From Streptomyces sp. CB02009 (GTDB taxonomy: Bacteria > Actinomycetota > Actinomycetes > Streptomycetales > Streptomycetaceae): a DNA stretch of 64,000 nucleotides. Numbering within the stretch: position 1 is the stretch's first letter; each line of letters begins with the position of its first letter. This document shows, piece by piece, positions 51,320-59,849 of the stretch. The stretch spans positions 310,001-374,000 of the forward strand of contig NZ_LIVV01000010.1 of the NCBI RefSeq assembly GCF_001905825.1. Reading direction: 5' to 3'. Below the pieces are notes generated by a model, which searched no databases, was not told where the DNA came from, and worked only from the letters and a program-made list of their open reading frames with translations. Position numbers and translations under genes: made by a program.

Positions 51320-52420
51320 ATGACAGCCGAGTCCGCGCCCCCGCCCCGCGTCCGCCGGGTCGCCGTGATCGCCGCCCCGCCCGTCTCGATGTTCAACCTG
51401 GCCATCCCCGAGATGCTGTTCGGCAAGGTCGAGATCGACGGCGCACCCGGGTACGAGACGGTCATCTGCGCCCCCGACCCCGGGCCCGTCACCACCACCG
51501 GCGGCCTCGACCTGCACGTCCCGCACGGCCTCGACGCCGTCGCCGGGGCCGACACCGTGGTCCTCGCGGGCAGCGGCTCGTACACCGACCCCGACCCGCG
51601 CATCCTCGCCGCGCTGCGCGGCGCCGCCGGCGCCGGCAGCCGGATCGCCTCCATCTGCACCGGCGCCTTCGCGCTCGCCGAGGCCGGGCTCCTCGACGGC
51701 CGGGCCGCGACGACGTACTGGGCGTACCGCTCGCTGCTCGCCGCCCGCCACCCGGCCGTCGACCTCCAGGACGACGTGCTGTTCGTCCAGGACGGGCCGG
51801 TGCTCACCTCCTCCGGGTACGCGGCGGGCATCGACCTCTGCCTGCACGTCATCCGCACCGACTACGGCGCCGCCGTCGCCAACACGGTCGCCCGGCTCGC
51901 CCTCGTGGCCCCCGTACGGCCCGGTGGTCAGACCCAGTTCACCCAGACCCCGCTGCCGCCCGAGCGCGGGGTCTCGTTCGCCGCCACGCGCGCCTGGGCG
52001 ATGGAGCACCTCGACGCACCGCTCGGCCTCACCGACCTCGCCCGGCACGCCGGCGTCTCCGTCCGCACCCTGTCCCGCCGCTTCCACGCCGAGACCGGCG
52101 TCAGCCCGCTCCAGTGGCTGCTGCACCAGCGTGTGGAGCGGGCCAAGGAGCTCCTGGAGACCACCTCGCTCGCCATGGACGCGGTGGCCCGTGCCAGCGG
52201 CCTCGGCACCGGGGACTCCCTGCGCCGGCACCTCCTGGGCCGCACGGGCCTCACCCCGAGCGCCTACCGGTCCTCCTTCAGCCGCCTGCCGGCGGCGGAC
52301 GGGCCCGCCGCGGCCGTCGCCGCCCCGCCGTCGGCCGCGACGCCCCCGCTCCCGCGCGCCGCGACCGCCCCGCCGGCCGCCGTACGCACCCCCGCCGCAA
52401 CCGCCCCGCGGCAGGCGTAG
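51320..52420 (+). CDS. GlxA-family regulator (DJ-1/PfpI plus AraC domain)
   Basis: This 366-residue protein has an N-terminal DJ-1/PfpI-like domain (about 15-185, with the nucleophile-elbow-like ASICTGAFALAEAG) and a C-terminal AraC helix-turn-helix pair (about 215-310, LTDLARHAGVSVRTLSRRFH, AVARASGLGTGDSLRRHL). The last about 50 residues are Ala/Pro repeats (ATAPPAAVRTPAATAPRQA). ATG 51320 follows GGAGG at ten bases. It probably controls the divergent DHA2 exporter. A 31-bp repeat spans the tail and the region after the stop. Confidence 0.86.
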   Translation: MTAESAPPPRVRRVAVIAAPPVSMFNLAIPEMLFGKVEIDGAPGYETVICAPDPGPVTTTGGLDLHVPHGLDAVAGADTVVLAGSGSYTDPDPRILAALRGAAGAGSRIASICTGAFALAEAGLLDGRAATTYWAYRSLLAARHPAVDLQDDVLFVQDGPVLTSSGYAAGIDLCLHVIRTDYGAAVANTVARLALVAPVRPGGQTQFTQTPLPPERGVSFAATRAWAMEHLDAPLGLTDLARHAGVSVRTLSRRFHAETGVSPLQWLLHQRVERAKELLETTSLAMDAVARASGLGTGDSLRRHLLGRTGLTPSAYRSSFSRLPAADGPAAAVAAPPSAATPPLPRAATAPPAAVRTPAATAPRQA

Positions 52421-52492
52421 GCCACCCCGCCACAACCGCGCCGCCGGCCGCCACCCCCTCCCTCCCGCGCGCCGCGACCGCCCCGCCGGCCG
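52349..52492 (+). repeat. Perfect 31-bp direct repeat around the GlxA-type gene 3' end
   Basis: A 31-bp sequence starting CTCCCGCGCGCCGCGACC is identical at 52349-52379 and 52462-52492 (113 bp apart). The first copy is in the coding tail, the second after the stop at 52418-52420. GCCGCAACCGCCCCG-type variants fill the space between. Confidence 0.8.
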
Positions 52493-52546
52493 TCGTTGGC
52501 CCCCCCCGCCGCAACCGCCCCGCCCTCCCGCGCGTCCTGAAGAACC

Positions 52547-53023
52547 ATGATCCGACTCGCCACCCCCGCCGATCTCGACGCCGTCGTCGCCCTCCACACC
52601 GAGGCCCGCGCCACCTACTACCGCGGTCACCTCCCCGACGCCGACTTCCTCGGCCCCGAGGAGATCGCCCGCTCCCGGTCCGGCTGGGCCGCCGCGGTCG
52701 CGCGCGGCGCCGTCCTCTGCGCCGTCCGGGACGGAGAGCTCGCGGGCATCGCCGCGTACGGGGAGCGCGACGGCCGCATGCACCTCACCCAGCTCCACGT
52801 CCTCCCGGCCCGCTGGCGCGGCGGCGTCGGCACCGAGCTCCACACGGCCTGCGTCGACGGCTGGCGGGCCGCCGGGCTGACCGAGGCGCGCCTTGAGGTC
52901 TTCGAGAAGAACGAACGCGCCCAGGCCTTCTACGCCGCCCACGGCTGGACCCCCGACCCGGAGACCCCGCGCGACGGCGACCACCTCGTGCTCCGGCTCA
53001 CACTCGGGCCGGAAACGGAATGA
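52547..53023 (+). CDS. GNAT-family acetyltransferase
   Basis: This 158-residue single GNAT domain has LHVLPARWRGGVGTELH (acetyl-CoA loop, about 84-100) and NERAQAFYAAHGW near the C terminus. Substrate unknown. It precedes the FrnE-like gene by 73 bp on the same strand, possibly in one transcript. Confidence 0.85.
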   Translation: MIRLATPADLDAVVALHTEARATYYRGHLPDADFLGPEEIARSRSGWAAAVARGAVLCAVRDGELAGIAAYGERDGRMHLTQLHVLPARWRGGVGTELHTACVDGWRAAGLTEARLEVFEKNERAQAFYAAHGWTPDPETPRDGDHLVLRLTLGPETE

Positions 53024-53096
53024 AATCCGGCGGCGGGGTCGTTGTCGCGGCAGAACACCCCGAACACCCCGCCGCCCCACCCCGGAGAGAAGTCAT

Positions 53097-53804
53097 ATGC
53101 GCGTCGAGATCTGGAGCGACATCGCCTGCCCCTGGTGCTACATCGGCAAGGCACGCTTCGAGAAGGGACTCGAGGCCTTCGCCCACCGCGAGGACGTCGA
53201 GGTCGTGCACCGCTCCTTCGAGCTCGACCCGAACCGCGCCAAGAGCGACACCGGCCCCGTCCTGGAGATGCTCGCCACGAAGTACGGCCGCACCCTCGAC
53301 GAGGCCCGCGCCATGGAGGCGCACGTCGCGTCCAACGCGCACTCCGAGGGCCTCGGCTACCGCACCGAGGGCCGCGACCACGGCAACACCTTCGACATCC
53401 ACCGGCTGCTCCACCTCGCCAAGGACCGCGGACGGCAGAACGAGCTCCTCGACCTGGCCTACCGCGCCAACTTCGCCGAGGAGCGCTCGGTCTTCGACGC
53501 CGGGACCCTGGTGGCGCTGGGCGTCGAGGCCGGTCTCGACGAGGCCGAGGTGCGGGCCGTCCTCGCGGACGACTCCGCCTACGCCGACGCCGTCCGCGAG
53601 GACGAGCGCGAGGCCGCCGAACTCGGTGCGAACGGCGTGCCGTTCTTCGTGCTCGACCGCCGCTACGGCATCTCCGGCGGCCAGCCCGCCGAGGTCTTCA
53701 CCCAGGCCCTGGAGCAGGCCTGGCAGGGCCGGGTCCTCCAGACCGTCGGCGGCGACGCGGCGGTCTGCGACACCGACGGCAGCTGCGAGGTCCCGGGCGC
53801 GTGA
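53097..53804 (+). CDS. DsbA-family FrnE-like dithiol oxidoreductase
   Basis: This 235-residue protein has a thioredoxin fold with active-site CPWC (C11-C14) right after the first strand and a long helical insert, as in FrnE/DSBA-like proteins. GVPFFV near 180 carries the cis-proline. No signal peptide, so it acts in the cytoplasm, in contrast to secreted DsbA. FrnE-type proteins aid oxidative stress defence in some bacteria and polyketide formation in others. ATG 53097 follows GGAGAGA. The stop codon lies in a 26-bp tandem duplication. Confidence 0.9.
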   Translation: MRVEIWSDIACPWCYIGKARFEKGLEAFAHREDVEVVHRSFELDPNRAKSDTGPVLEMLATKYGRTLDEARAMEAHVASNAHSEGLGYRTEGRDHGNTFDIHRLLHLAKDRGRQNELLDLAYRANFAEERSVFDAGTLVALGVEAGLDEAEVRAVLADDSAYADAVREDEREAAELGANGVPFFVLDRRYGISGGQPAEVFTQALEQAWQGRVLQTVGGDAAVCDTDGSCEVPGA

Positions 53805-53869
53805 CCTCCCGCACCCGGCCCGGCGCGTGATCTCCCGCACCCGGCCCGGTGCATGATCATCCACACCCG
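53797..53869 (+). repeat. 26-bp tandem duplication carrying the stop codon
   Basis: 53797-53822 and 53823-53848 are near-identical 26-bp units beginning GCGCGTGA and differing at one base. A third, decayed unit follows to about 53869. The first holds the TGA of the FrnE-like gene; the period is not a multiple of three. Confidence 0.85.
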
Positions 53870-53899
53870 CTCCCACCTGCGGAGATAAGCGCGGCTTGG

Positions 53900-53946
53900 G
53901 GATTCCCCGCGATTCAACCCCATTGACGGGTGATCGCGGGGAATCC
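53900..53946 (+). promoter_or_regulatory. 14-bp inverted repeat before the aminotransferase gene
   Basis: GGATTCCCCGCGAT (53900-53913) and ATCGCGGGGAATCC (53933-53946) are exact complements with a 19-base centre. The left arm also contains the palindrome GGGGATTCCCC (53898-53908). TTGACG at 53923 is a possible -35 in the centre, and AGGG of the ribosome site follows the right arm directly. It could be an operator or an mRNA hairpin that hides the ribosome site. Confidence 0.6.
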
Positions 53947-53957
53947 AGGGTGAGAAC

Positions 53958-55016
53958 ATGAATTCCCTGGAAGAGCCCCTCGGGGGCGCCGAGTTCGCGC
54001 CGAAGAACACCTACCTCAACACCTCCGCCTGCGGGCTGCTGCCGCGGCGCGCGATCGAGGCCGTCGTGCAGCTCGCGGAGGAGACCGCCGCCGGCCGCCC
54101 GGGCGGCGCGGGGGACTTCGAGGTCGTGAACGAGGCCCGCGCCGCCTACGCCCGGCTCGTGGGCGTCGCGCCCGAGCGCGTCGCGGTCGGCAGCTCGGTC
54201 GCCGTGCACTGCGGCATGATCGCCCAGTCGATGCCGGCCGGTTCCGAGATCCTCTTCCCCGAGGGCGACTTCTCCTCCGTCATCACCCCCTTCACGATCC
54301 GCGGCGACCTCAAGACCCGCTTCGTGCCCCTCGACCGGCTCGCCGAGTCCATCGGCCCCGACACCGCGCTCGTCGCCTTCTCGGCCGTGCAGTCGGCGGA
54401 CGGCAGGACCGCGGACTTCGCGGCGGTCCGGGCCGCGGCGGCCGCGCACGGCGCCCGGACCCTCCTCGACGCCACCCAGTCGGCCGGCTGGCTGCCGCTG
54501 CGCGCGGGGGAGTGGGACTACACGGTCGCCGGCGGCTACAAGTACCTGCTCTGCCCGCGCGGGGCGTCCTTCCTCACCGTCACCGAGGAGGCTCAGGACT
54601 CGCTCCTCGCGATCCACGCCAACTGGGTCACCGGCGAGGAGCTGTGGGTGAACAGCTACGGCCCGGTCCGCGAACTGGCCGCCAGCGCACGCCGCTTCGA
54701 CGAGCCCGTGGCCTTCCTCTCGTACCACGGGGCGGCCCGCTCGCTCGCGCTCCTGGAGGAGGTCGGCGTCGAGCGGATCGAGGCCCACGTCAAGGGGCTC
54801 GCGGCCCGCTTCCGCGCCGGAGTCGTCGCCCTCGGGCACGCGCCGGTCATGGACGAGTCGGCGGTCGTCGCCGTCCCCGGCCTCGGGGACCGCGCGGACG
54901 CGCTGCGCGAGGCCGACGTCCTGCTCTCCGTCCGCGCGGGCCATCTGCGCGCGTCCTTCCACCTGTACAACACGGCGGCGGACGTGGACCGCGCCCTGGA
55001 GGTCCTGGCGGGCTGA
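53958..55016 (+). CDS. Class V aminotransferase-fold PLP enzyme
   Basis: This 352-residue protein resembles cysteine desulfurase/isopenicillin N epimerase-like enzymes. PLP contacts include DATQSAGWLPL (Asp near 174) and the lysine in GGYKYLLCPRG near residue 193. The length is short for SufS and the catalytic cysteine loop is not evident, so desulfurase activity is doubtful. Substrate unknown. A long inverted repeat upstream suggests its own control. The stop lies in a 24-bp tandem duplication (55008-55055). Confidence 0.83.
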   Translation: MNSLEEPLGGAEFAPKNTYLNTSACGLLPRRAIEAVVQLAEETAAGRPGGAGDFEVVNEARAAYARLVGVAPERVAVGSSVAVHCGMIAQSMPAGSEILFPEGDFSSVITPFTIRGDLKTRFVPLDRLAESIGPDTALVAFSAVQSADGRTADFAAVRAAAAAHGARTLLDATQSAGWLPLRAGEWDYTVAGGYKYLLCPRGASFLTVTEEAQDSLLAIHANWVTGEELWVNSYGPVRELAASARRFDEPVAFLSYHGAARSLALLEEVGVERIEAHVKGLAARFRAGVVALGHAPVMDESAVVAVPGLGDRADALREADVLLSVRAGHLRASFHLYNTAADVDRALEVLAG

Positions 55017-55083
55017 CACCGGTACGGCGGGGCGGGCTGACACCCGTACGGCGGGGCGGGGGGCGCCGGTCCGGGCGTACCGG

Positions 55084-55593
55084 TCAGCAGCCGCGCGGCG
55101 GGGCCGCGCAGTCGCCCGCCTCGCCCGCCTCCTCGCGCAGGTTGTCCGCCACGAGGCCGAGGAGCCGCGCCAGCTCGGCCCGGTCGTCCGGGCCGAGCCC
55201 GCTCAGGGAGGCCTGCTCCAGGTCGGACCAGACGCCCTCGACGCCGGCGCGCAGCGACCGGCCCTCGTCCGTCGCCTCGACCAGGACCGCACGCCGGTCG
55301 GCGGGGTCGGGCCGGCGCAGGACGAGGCCGCAGTGCTCCATGCGCTGGAGCATCTTGGTCACTGTGGAGGCGTCGAGCCCCAGGGACTGGATCAGCTCGG
55401 ACTGGCGGACCGGTCCGCAGTCCCAGAGCCGCATCATCATCATCTCCTGGCCCGGGTAGAGGCCGAGCTCCCGCAGCCGCCGGCCGGCGGCGATCCGGTG
55501 CATCCGGGCCACCCCGGCCAGGGCGACGCTGACGGGGCCGCCGTGGGCGGCGGAGGGCACCTTCTCGGTACAGACGGGGTCGGTTCCTGACAT
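55084..55593 (-). CDS. MarR-family repressor of the divergent old yellow enzyme
   Basis: This 169-residue MarR protein has a winged helix (about 60-125, RQSELIQSLGLDASTVTKML and the wing RRPDPADRRAVLV). Cysteines at 8, 59, 87, 161 and 169, the last in GDCAAPPRGC, might allow redox sensing; that is inference. The gene is divergent from an OYE reductase and the 116-bp gap holds two CTTGG-type dyads, so it probably represses OYE and itself. Confidence 0.87.
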   Translation of the reverse strand: MSGTDPVCTEKVPSAAHGGPVSVALAGVARMHRIAAGRRLRELGLYPGQEMMMMRLWDCGPVRQSELIQSLGLDASTVTKMLQRMEHCGLVLRRPDPADRRAVLVEATDEGRSLRAGVEGVWSDLEQASLSGLGPDDRAELARLLGLVADNLREEAGEAGDCAAPPRGC

Positions 55594-55628
55594 CGGGGCT
55601 CCTCGGGACGGCTCTCCCCACACTTTAC

Positions 55629-55685
55629 CTTGGTCGGCCAAGCAATGGGTTACAGTGGCAGTCGAGCCAGATACTTGGCCGACCA
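55629..55685. promoter_or_regulatory. Two CTTGG-CCAAG dyads, likely MarR operators
   Basis: CTTGGTCGGCCAAG (55629-55642) is a dyad, and CTTGGCCGACCA (55674-55685) is the same site read on the other strand, with 12 of 14 bases matching, 45 bp away. They lie between the MarR gene and the OYE gene. Confidence 0.75.
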
Positions 55686-55709
55686 CATAAGTTCGTGAAG
55701 GGGACAGCC

Positions 55710-56777
55710 ATGACCACCGCCTTCGACCCCGTGGACCTCGCGGGGACCCGGCTCGCCAACCGCATCGCAATGGCCCCGATGACCCGCAGCCGCGCCGACG
55801 CCGACACCCGCACCCCCACCGCGCTCGTCGCCGAGTACTACGCCCAGCGCGCCTCGGCCGGCCTGATCATCACCGAGGGCACCCAGCCCAGCGCCGTCGG
55901 CCAGGGCTACCCCAACACCCCCGGCCTGCACAGCGCCGAGCAGGTCGCCGCCTGGCGCGAGGTCACCGACGCCGTCCACGAGCGCGGCGGCAGGATCTTC
56001 GCCCAGCTGATGCACGCCGGCCGGATCAGCCACCCCGTCGTCCTCGGCGACGGCCTCCACCCCGTCGGCCCGTCCGCCGTCGCCCCCAAGGGCCAGCTCT
56101 TCGCCGGCACCGGCCTCATCGACTTCGTCGCCCCGCGCGAGCTCACCACGGACGAGATCCGGGAGACGGTCGCCGGCTTCGCCGAGGCCGCCCGCAACGC
56201 CGTCGACGCCGGTTTCGACGGCGTCGAGATCCACGGCGCCAACGGCTACCTCATCCAGCAGTTCCTCGCCTCCGGCTCCAACCACCGCACCGACGAATGG
56301 GGCGGCCCGGTCGAGAACCGCATCCGCCTCGCCGTCGAGGTCGTCGAGGCCGTCGCCGCCGAGATCGGCCCGGAGCGCACCGGCCTGCGGATCTCCCCTG
56401 CCAACACCTACAACGACATCGCCGAGACCGACACCGACGAGCTCTACCCCGCGCTCGTCGCCGCGATCGACCCCGTCGGCATCGCGTACCTGCACGTCAC
56501 GGAGCCCGCGCCGGAGATCCGCGAACTGACCCTCGCCCTGCGCAAGGCCTTCTCCGGCACGTTCATCCTCAACCCCTCCACCGAGGGGCCGACCGGCGCC
56601 GACGCGCTGGCCCTGATCGAGGACGGCACCGCCGACCTCGTCGCGTACGGCGCGCTGTTCCTCGCCAACCCCGACCTGCCCGCCCGACTGCGCTCCGGCG
56701 GCCCGTACAACACCCCGGACCCGGCGACCTTCTTCGGCGGCGACCACCGCGGCTACACCGACTACCCGGCGCTGTAA
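55710..56777 (+). CDS. Old yellow enzyme, NADH:flavin oxidoreductase
   Basis: This 355-residue FMN barrel has the OYE substrate-site motif HGANGYLIQQF (His and Asn near 175-178) and the NemA-like opening (LANRIAMAPMTRSRA). It reduces activated alkenes, nitroesters or quinones. ATG 55710 is preceded by GAAGGGGAC; an in-frame ATG at 55695 is less likely. Control by the divergent MarR gene is likely. The stop is in a 21-bp tandem duplication, followed by a strong terminator. Confidence 0.92.
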   Translation: MTTAFDPVDLAGTRLANRIAMAPMTRSRADADTRTPTALVAEYYAQRASAGLIITEGTQPSAVGQGYPNTPGLHSAEQVAAWREVTDAVHERGGRIFAQLMHAGRISHPVVLGDGLHPVGPSAVAPKGQLFAGTGLIDFVAPRELTTDEIRETVAGFAEAARNAVDAGFDGVEIHGANGYLIQQFLASGSNHRTDEWGGPVENRIRLAVEVVEAVAAEIGPERTGLRISPANTYNDIAETDTDELYPALVAAIDPVGIAYLHVTEPAPEIRELTLALRKAFSGTFILNPSTEGPTGADALALIEDGTADLVAYGALFLANPDLPARLRSGGPYNTPDPATFFGGDHRGYTDYPAL

Positions 56778-56836
56778 CCGGAGCGCCCGGAGCCGTGACC
56801 GGAGCACCCTGAGAGGTCCGGAAGCACCCGGCGGCA

Positions 56837-56880
56837 CGCGGAAGGGGCGGGGTCCGACACCGGACCCCGCCCCTTCCGCG
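56837..56880. terminator. Bidirectional terminator, 20-bp perfect stem
   Basis: Arms 56837-56856 and 56861-56880 are exact complements (starting CGCGGAAGGGG), loop ACAC, between convergent genes. It is the strongest hairpin I find in the window. Confidence 0.95.
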
Positions 56881-56921
56881 TTCCTTCCCGTCCCCAGCGC
56901 GGGTCGGCGTACGCGGGTCGG

Positions 56922-58031
56922 TCAGACCGCCCAGGCCTCCGTCACCGCCCGGCGCGCGCCCTCCAGGTCCACCGCACGGCCCGCCTCGCCGAGCGCCGCG
57001 CCCAGCGCGGCCAGCGAGGACTGCACCGCGCCCGGAGTCGCGTCCACCCCGTAGTGGTTGACCCGGATCATCTCCGCGGCCAGCGCCCCGCCACCCGCGA
57101 TCAGCGGCAGCGACGGATCGGCGGCCAGCGCCTTCGCCACCAGCTCCGAGGCGTCGGTACCCGCCGGCACGCGCAGCGTCGTCGCGACCGGCGCCGCGTC
57201 CTTCGCCTCGTACACATACGGCTCCAGGCCGCCGCCCAGGGCCAGCGCGCCCGCCCGGGTCGCCGCCGCCGCGGCCGCGTGCCGCGCCATCAGCGCGTCG
57301 AGACCCTCCGCCTCGATCCGCTCCACGCAGGCCTCCAGGGCCAGCATCTCCAGCTGCGCCGGAGCGTGCAGCAGCGCCTTCCGGCCGCCGTCGATCCAGC
57401 GCTCCTTCCAGTCCAGGAGCGAGAGGTACGAGCGGCGCGGCGCGGCCGGGTTGGCGGCGAACCGCTCCCACGCCCGCGCGCTCACCGACACCGCCGACAC
57501 ACCCGCGGGCCCGCCCATCGCCTTCTGCGCGCCGATGATGCACATGTCCACGCCCCACGCGTCCGGCAGCACCGGCTCGGCACCGATCGACGCCACCGCG
57601 TCCAGGTAGAACAGCGCGCCGTGCGCCCGCACGACCTCACCGATCTCCGCCACCGGGTTGGTGTTGCCGGTCGCCGCCTCCGCGTGCACCAGGGACACGA
57701 AGTCGATCTCCGGGTGGGCGGCGAGCGCCTGCTCCACCTGCGCGGCCGTCACCGCCGTGTGGAAGGGCACCTCCAGGTCGACCACGGTCGCGCCGCAGTC
57801 CCGCAGCCAGTTGCCGAAGGTCTGCCCGTACGGCCCGGTGACCACGTTCAGCGCCGTCGATCCGGCCCGCGCCCCGCTGCGGATGCACCCCTCCAGGGGG
57901 AGCAGCGCCTCGCCCTGGGTGATCACCACGTCCTGCTCCGTGGAGAGCAGCGCGGCCACCCGCCGCTCGATCGACGCGAAATGCGCGGCGGTCAGAGGGG
58001 CCAGGTCCAGGAGCGGATGTGTCACGGTCAC
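56922..58031 (-). CDS. Alanine-glyoxylate/serine-pyruvate-type aminotransferase
   Basis: This 369-residue class V aminotransferase has the PLP lysine in GAQKAMGGPAGVS (near residue 188), YLDAVASIGAEP with its Asp, and the loop HAEAATGNTNPV that replaces the usual SSTG region. It likely moves an amino group between small amino and keto acids (glyoxylate, pyruvate, serine). GTG 58031 is used; GTG 58025 would remove two residues. It is divergent from the amidohydrolase gene at 58132, so a shared substrate is possible. Confidence 0.85.
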   Translation of the reverse strand: MTVTHPLLDLAPLTAAHFASIERRVAALLSTEQDVVITQGEALLPLEGCIRSGARAGSTALNVVTGPYGQTFGNWLRDCGATVVDLEVPFHTAVTAAQVEQALAAHPEIDFVSLVHAEAATGNTNPVAEIGEVVRAHGALFYLDAVASIGAEPVLPDAWGVDMCIIGAQKAMGGPAGVSAVSVSARAWERFAANPAAPRRSYLSLLDWKERWIDGGRKALLHAPAQLEMLALEACVERIEAEGLDALMARHAAAAAATRAGALALGGGLEPYVYEAKDAAPVATTLRVPAGTDASELVAKALAADPSLPLIAGGGALAAEMIRVNHYGVDATPGAVQSSLAALGAALGEAGRAVDLEGARRAVTEAWAV

Positions 58032-58131
58032 GGCGGTGCCTTCTTCGACTCGGATTCGTGCGGGCGGAACTCCGGATCAGGGTACCGAGGGGCCCTCCCC
58101 GGCCGGGGTCCCGTCCTCGTACAGTGCAGAC

Positions 58132-59217
58132 ATGAGTGATCGCGCGGTGCTGCACGTGAAGGGTCGGGTGCTCGTCGGCCCCGAGGACGTACGGGACGAA
58201 CTGTGGTGCGTCGACGGGCGGGTCACCTTCGACCGGCCCGCCGCAGAGGCGGTCACCGTCGAGGGCTGGGTGCTGCCCGGCCTCGTCGACGCCCACTGCC
58301 ACGTCGGGCTCGACCGGCACGGCCCCGTCGACGAGGCGACCAGCGAGAAGCAGGCCCTCACCGACCGGGACGCCGGCACCCTGCTGATCCGGGACGCGGG
58401 TTCGCCCTCCGACACCCGCTGGATCGACGAGCGGGAGGACCTGCCGAAGATCATCCGGGCGGGGCGGCACATCGCCCGCACCCGCCGCTACATCCGCAAC
58501 TACGCCCACGAGATCGAGCCCGCCGACCTCGTGGAGTACGTCGGCCGCGAGGCCCGGCGCGGCGACGGCTGGGTCAAGCTCGTCGGCGACTGGATCGACC
58601 GCGAGGCCGGCGACCTCACCGCCTGCTGGCCGCGCGCCGAGGTCGAGGCGGCCATCGCCGAGGCCCACCGGCTCGGCGCCCGCGTCACCGCGCACTGCTT
58701 CGCCGAGGACTCGCTCCGCGACCTCGTCGAGGCCGGCATCGACTGCATCGAGCACGCCACCGGACTCACCGAGGACACCATCCCGCTCTTCGCCGAGCGG
58801 GGCGTCGCGATCGTCCCGACCCTGGTCAACATCGCGACCTTCCCGCACCTCGCCGACGGCGGCGAGGAGAAGTTCCCCCGCTGGTCGGCCCATATGCGCA
58901 GGCTGCACGAGCGCCGCTACGACACCGTGCGCGCCGCCTTCGACGCGGGCGTCCCGGTCTTCGTCGGCACCGACGCGGGCGGCTCCCTCGCCCACGGCCT
59001 GGTCGCCGAGGAGGTCGAGGAGCTGACGAAGGCCGGCATCCCGCCGATCGACGCGCTCGCGGCGACCGCCTGGGGAGCCAGGGCGTGGCTGGGACGCCCC
59101 TCCCTGGAGGAGGGAGCCCCGGCCGACCTGGTCGTCTACGGCGAGGACCCGCGCGCGGACGTCCGCGTCCTCGCTGCGCCGCGCCGGGTCGTCGTCAACG
59201 GGCGGGTGGTGGGCTAG
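58132..59217 (+). CDS. Metal-dependent amidohydrolase
   Basis: This 361-residue protein has DAHCHVGL (first metal motif, near 52-58), a lysine in GWVKLVGDWI (likely carbamylated), AHCFAED and EHATGL (His ligands near 184 and 206) and GTDAGG (catalytic Asp near 283). The set fits the imidazolonepropionase/prolidase-like amidohydrolases that cleave cyclic amides or dipeptides. The substrate is unknown. It is divergent from an aminotransferase and followed by a hairpin. Confidence 0.87.
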   Translation: MSDRAVLHVKGRVLVGPEDVRDELWCVDGRVTFDRPAAEAVTVEGWVLPGLVDAHCHVGLDRHGPVDEATSEKQALTDRDAGTLLIRDAGSPSDTRWIDEREDLPKIIRAGRHIARTRRYIRNYAHEIEPADLVEYVGREARRGDGWVKLVGDWIDREAGDLTACWPRAEVEAAIAEAHRLGARVTAHCFAEDSLRDLVEAGIDCIEHATGLTEDTIPLFAERGVAIVPTLVNIATFPHLADGGEEKFPRWSAHMRRLHERRYDTVRAAFDAGVPVFVGTDAGGSLAHGLVAEEVEELTKAGIPPIDALAATAWGARAWLGRPSLEEGAPADLVVYGEDPRADVRVLAAPRRVVVNGRVVG

Positions 59218-59247
59218 GGGGTGTCCTGCCGGTCCCGGGACACCCCC
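59217..59247. terminator. Hairpin after the amidohydrolase gene
   Basis: GGGGGTGTCC (59217-59226) pairs with GGACACCCCC (59238-59247) around an 11-base loop, between convergent genes. Confidence 0.75.
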
Positions 59248-59279
59248 GGGACCGGCCCCGACCGCTCGCCGCCGGCCGT

Positions 59280-59849
59280 TCAGCGGCGGGTCAGGAACGC
59301 CAGCCGGGCCTTCTTCTCCGGGAGGAAGACCTCCGGCAGGTCCACCTCGGGCAGCACGACCTCCGGGCCCAGCTCGAACCCGGCGCGCACCATGCGGGCG
59401 ATCGCCTTCTCGTTGGAGGCGTCCGGCTCCACGACCACACGGGTGTGGTCGCGCAGCGTGAAGGCGACGAGCGCGGACAGGAGCCGGCCGGTGAAGCCCG
59501 GCTGCGGCGCCGGGTTCGGCGCGATCAGGAAGTGGGCGCCGATGTCCCCGGGCTCCACCTCGTAGCACTCGCTGACGCGATCGGCCTCGGGGTCGTACGT
59601 CTGGAGCAGGGCGACGGGCTCGTCGTCCAGGACCACCAGGAAGCCGTGGTGGGTGGTGAGCGAGTCGAGGTGCGCGTAGATGTCCCGGACCTGCTCGACG
59701 GTGGTGCCGACCATGCCCCAGAAGCGGGCCCGCTCCTCGTTGACCCAGGCGTGGAGGAGCGCGGCGTCGCGCTCCGGCTCGACGGGCCGGACCGTGACGG
59801 TGCCGAAGCCCTCGACTCTCCGGACGTAGGCGGCGGTGGCGGTGGTCAT
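59280..59849 (-). CDS. IucB/AlcB-type siderophore acyltransferase
   Basis: This 189-residue GNAT protein contains LHAWVNEERARFWGM (about 32-46), diagnostic of the acyltransferases that acylate N-hydroxylated diamines in hydroxamate siderophores (IucB, AlcB, DesC, MbtK). C-terminal GRLLSALVAFTL and EPDASNEKAIARMVRAGF complete the fold. Its ATG overlaps the stop of the upstream acylase gene (ATGA), with AAGGAG just before, so it is the second gene of an iron-box-controlled operon. No IucA/IucC-type synthetase or diamine hydroxylase is in the window; it may serve a remote cluster. Confidence 0.88.
   Translation of the reverse strand: MTTATAAYVRRVEGFGTVTVRPVEPERDAALLHAWVNEERARFWGMVGTTVEQVRDIYAHLDSLTTHHGFLVVLDDEPVALLQTYDPEADRVSECYEVEPGDIGAHFLIAPNPAPQPGFTGRLLSALVAFTLRDHTRVVVEPDASNEKAIARMVRAGFELGPEVVLPEVDLPEVFLPEKKARLAFLTRR

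Noticed and set aside
53958..55016. Second SufS-type cysteine desulfurase
   Set aside because: It lacks the RVGHHCARP-like catalytic cysteine loop and is shorter than SufS.
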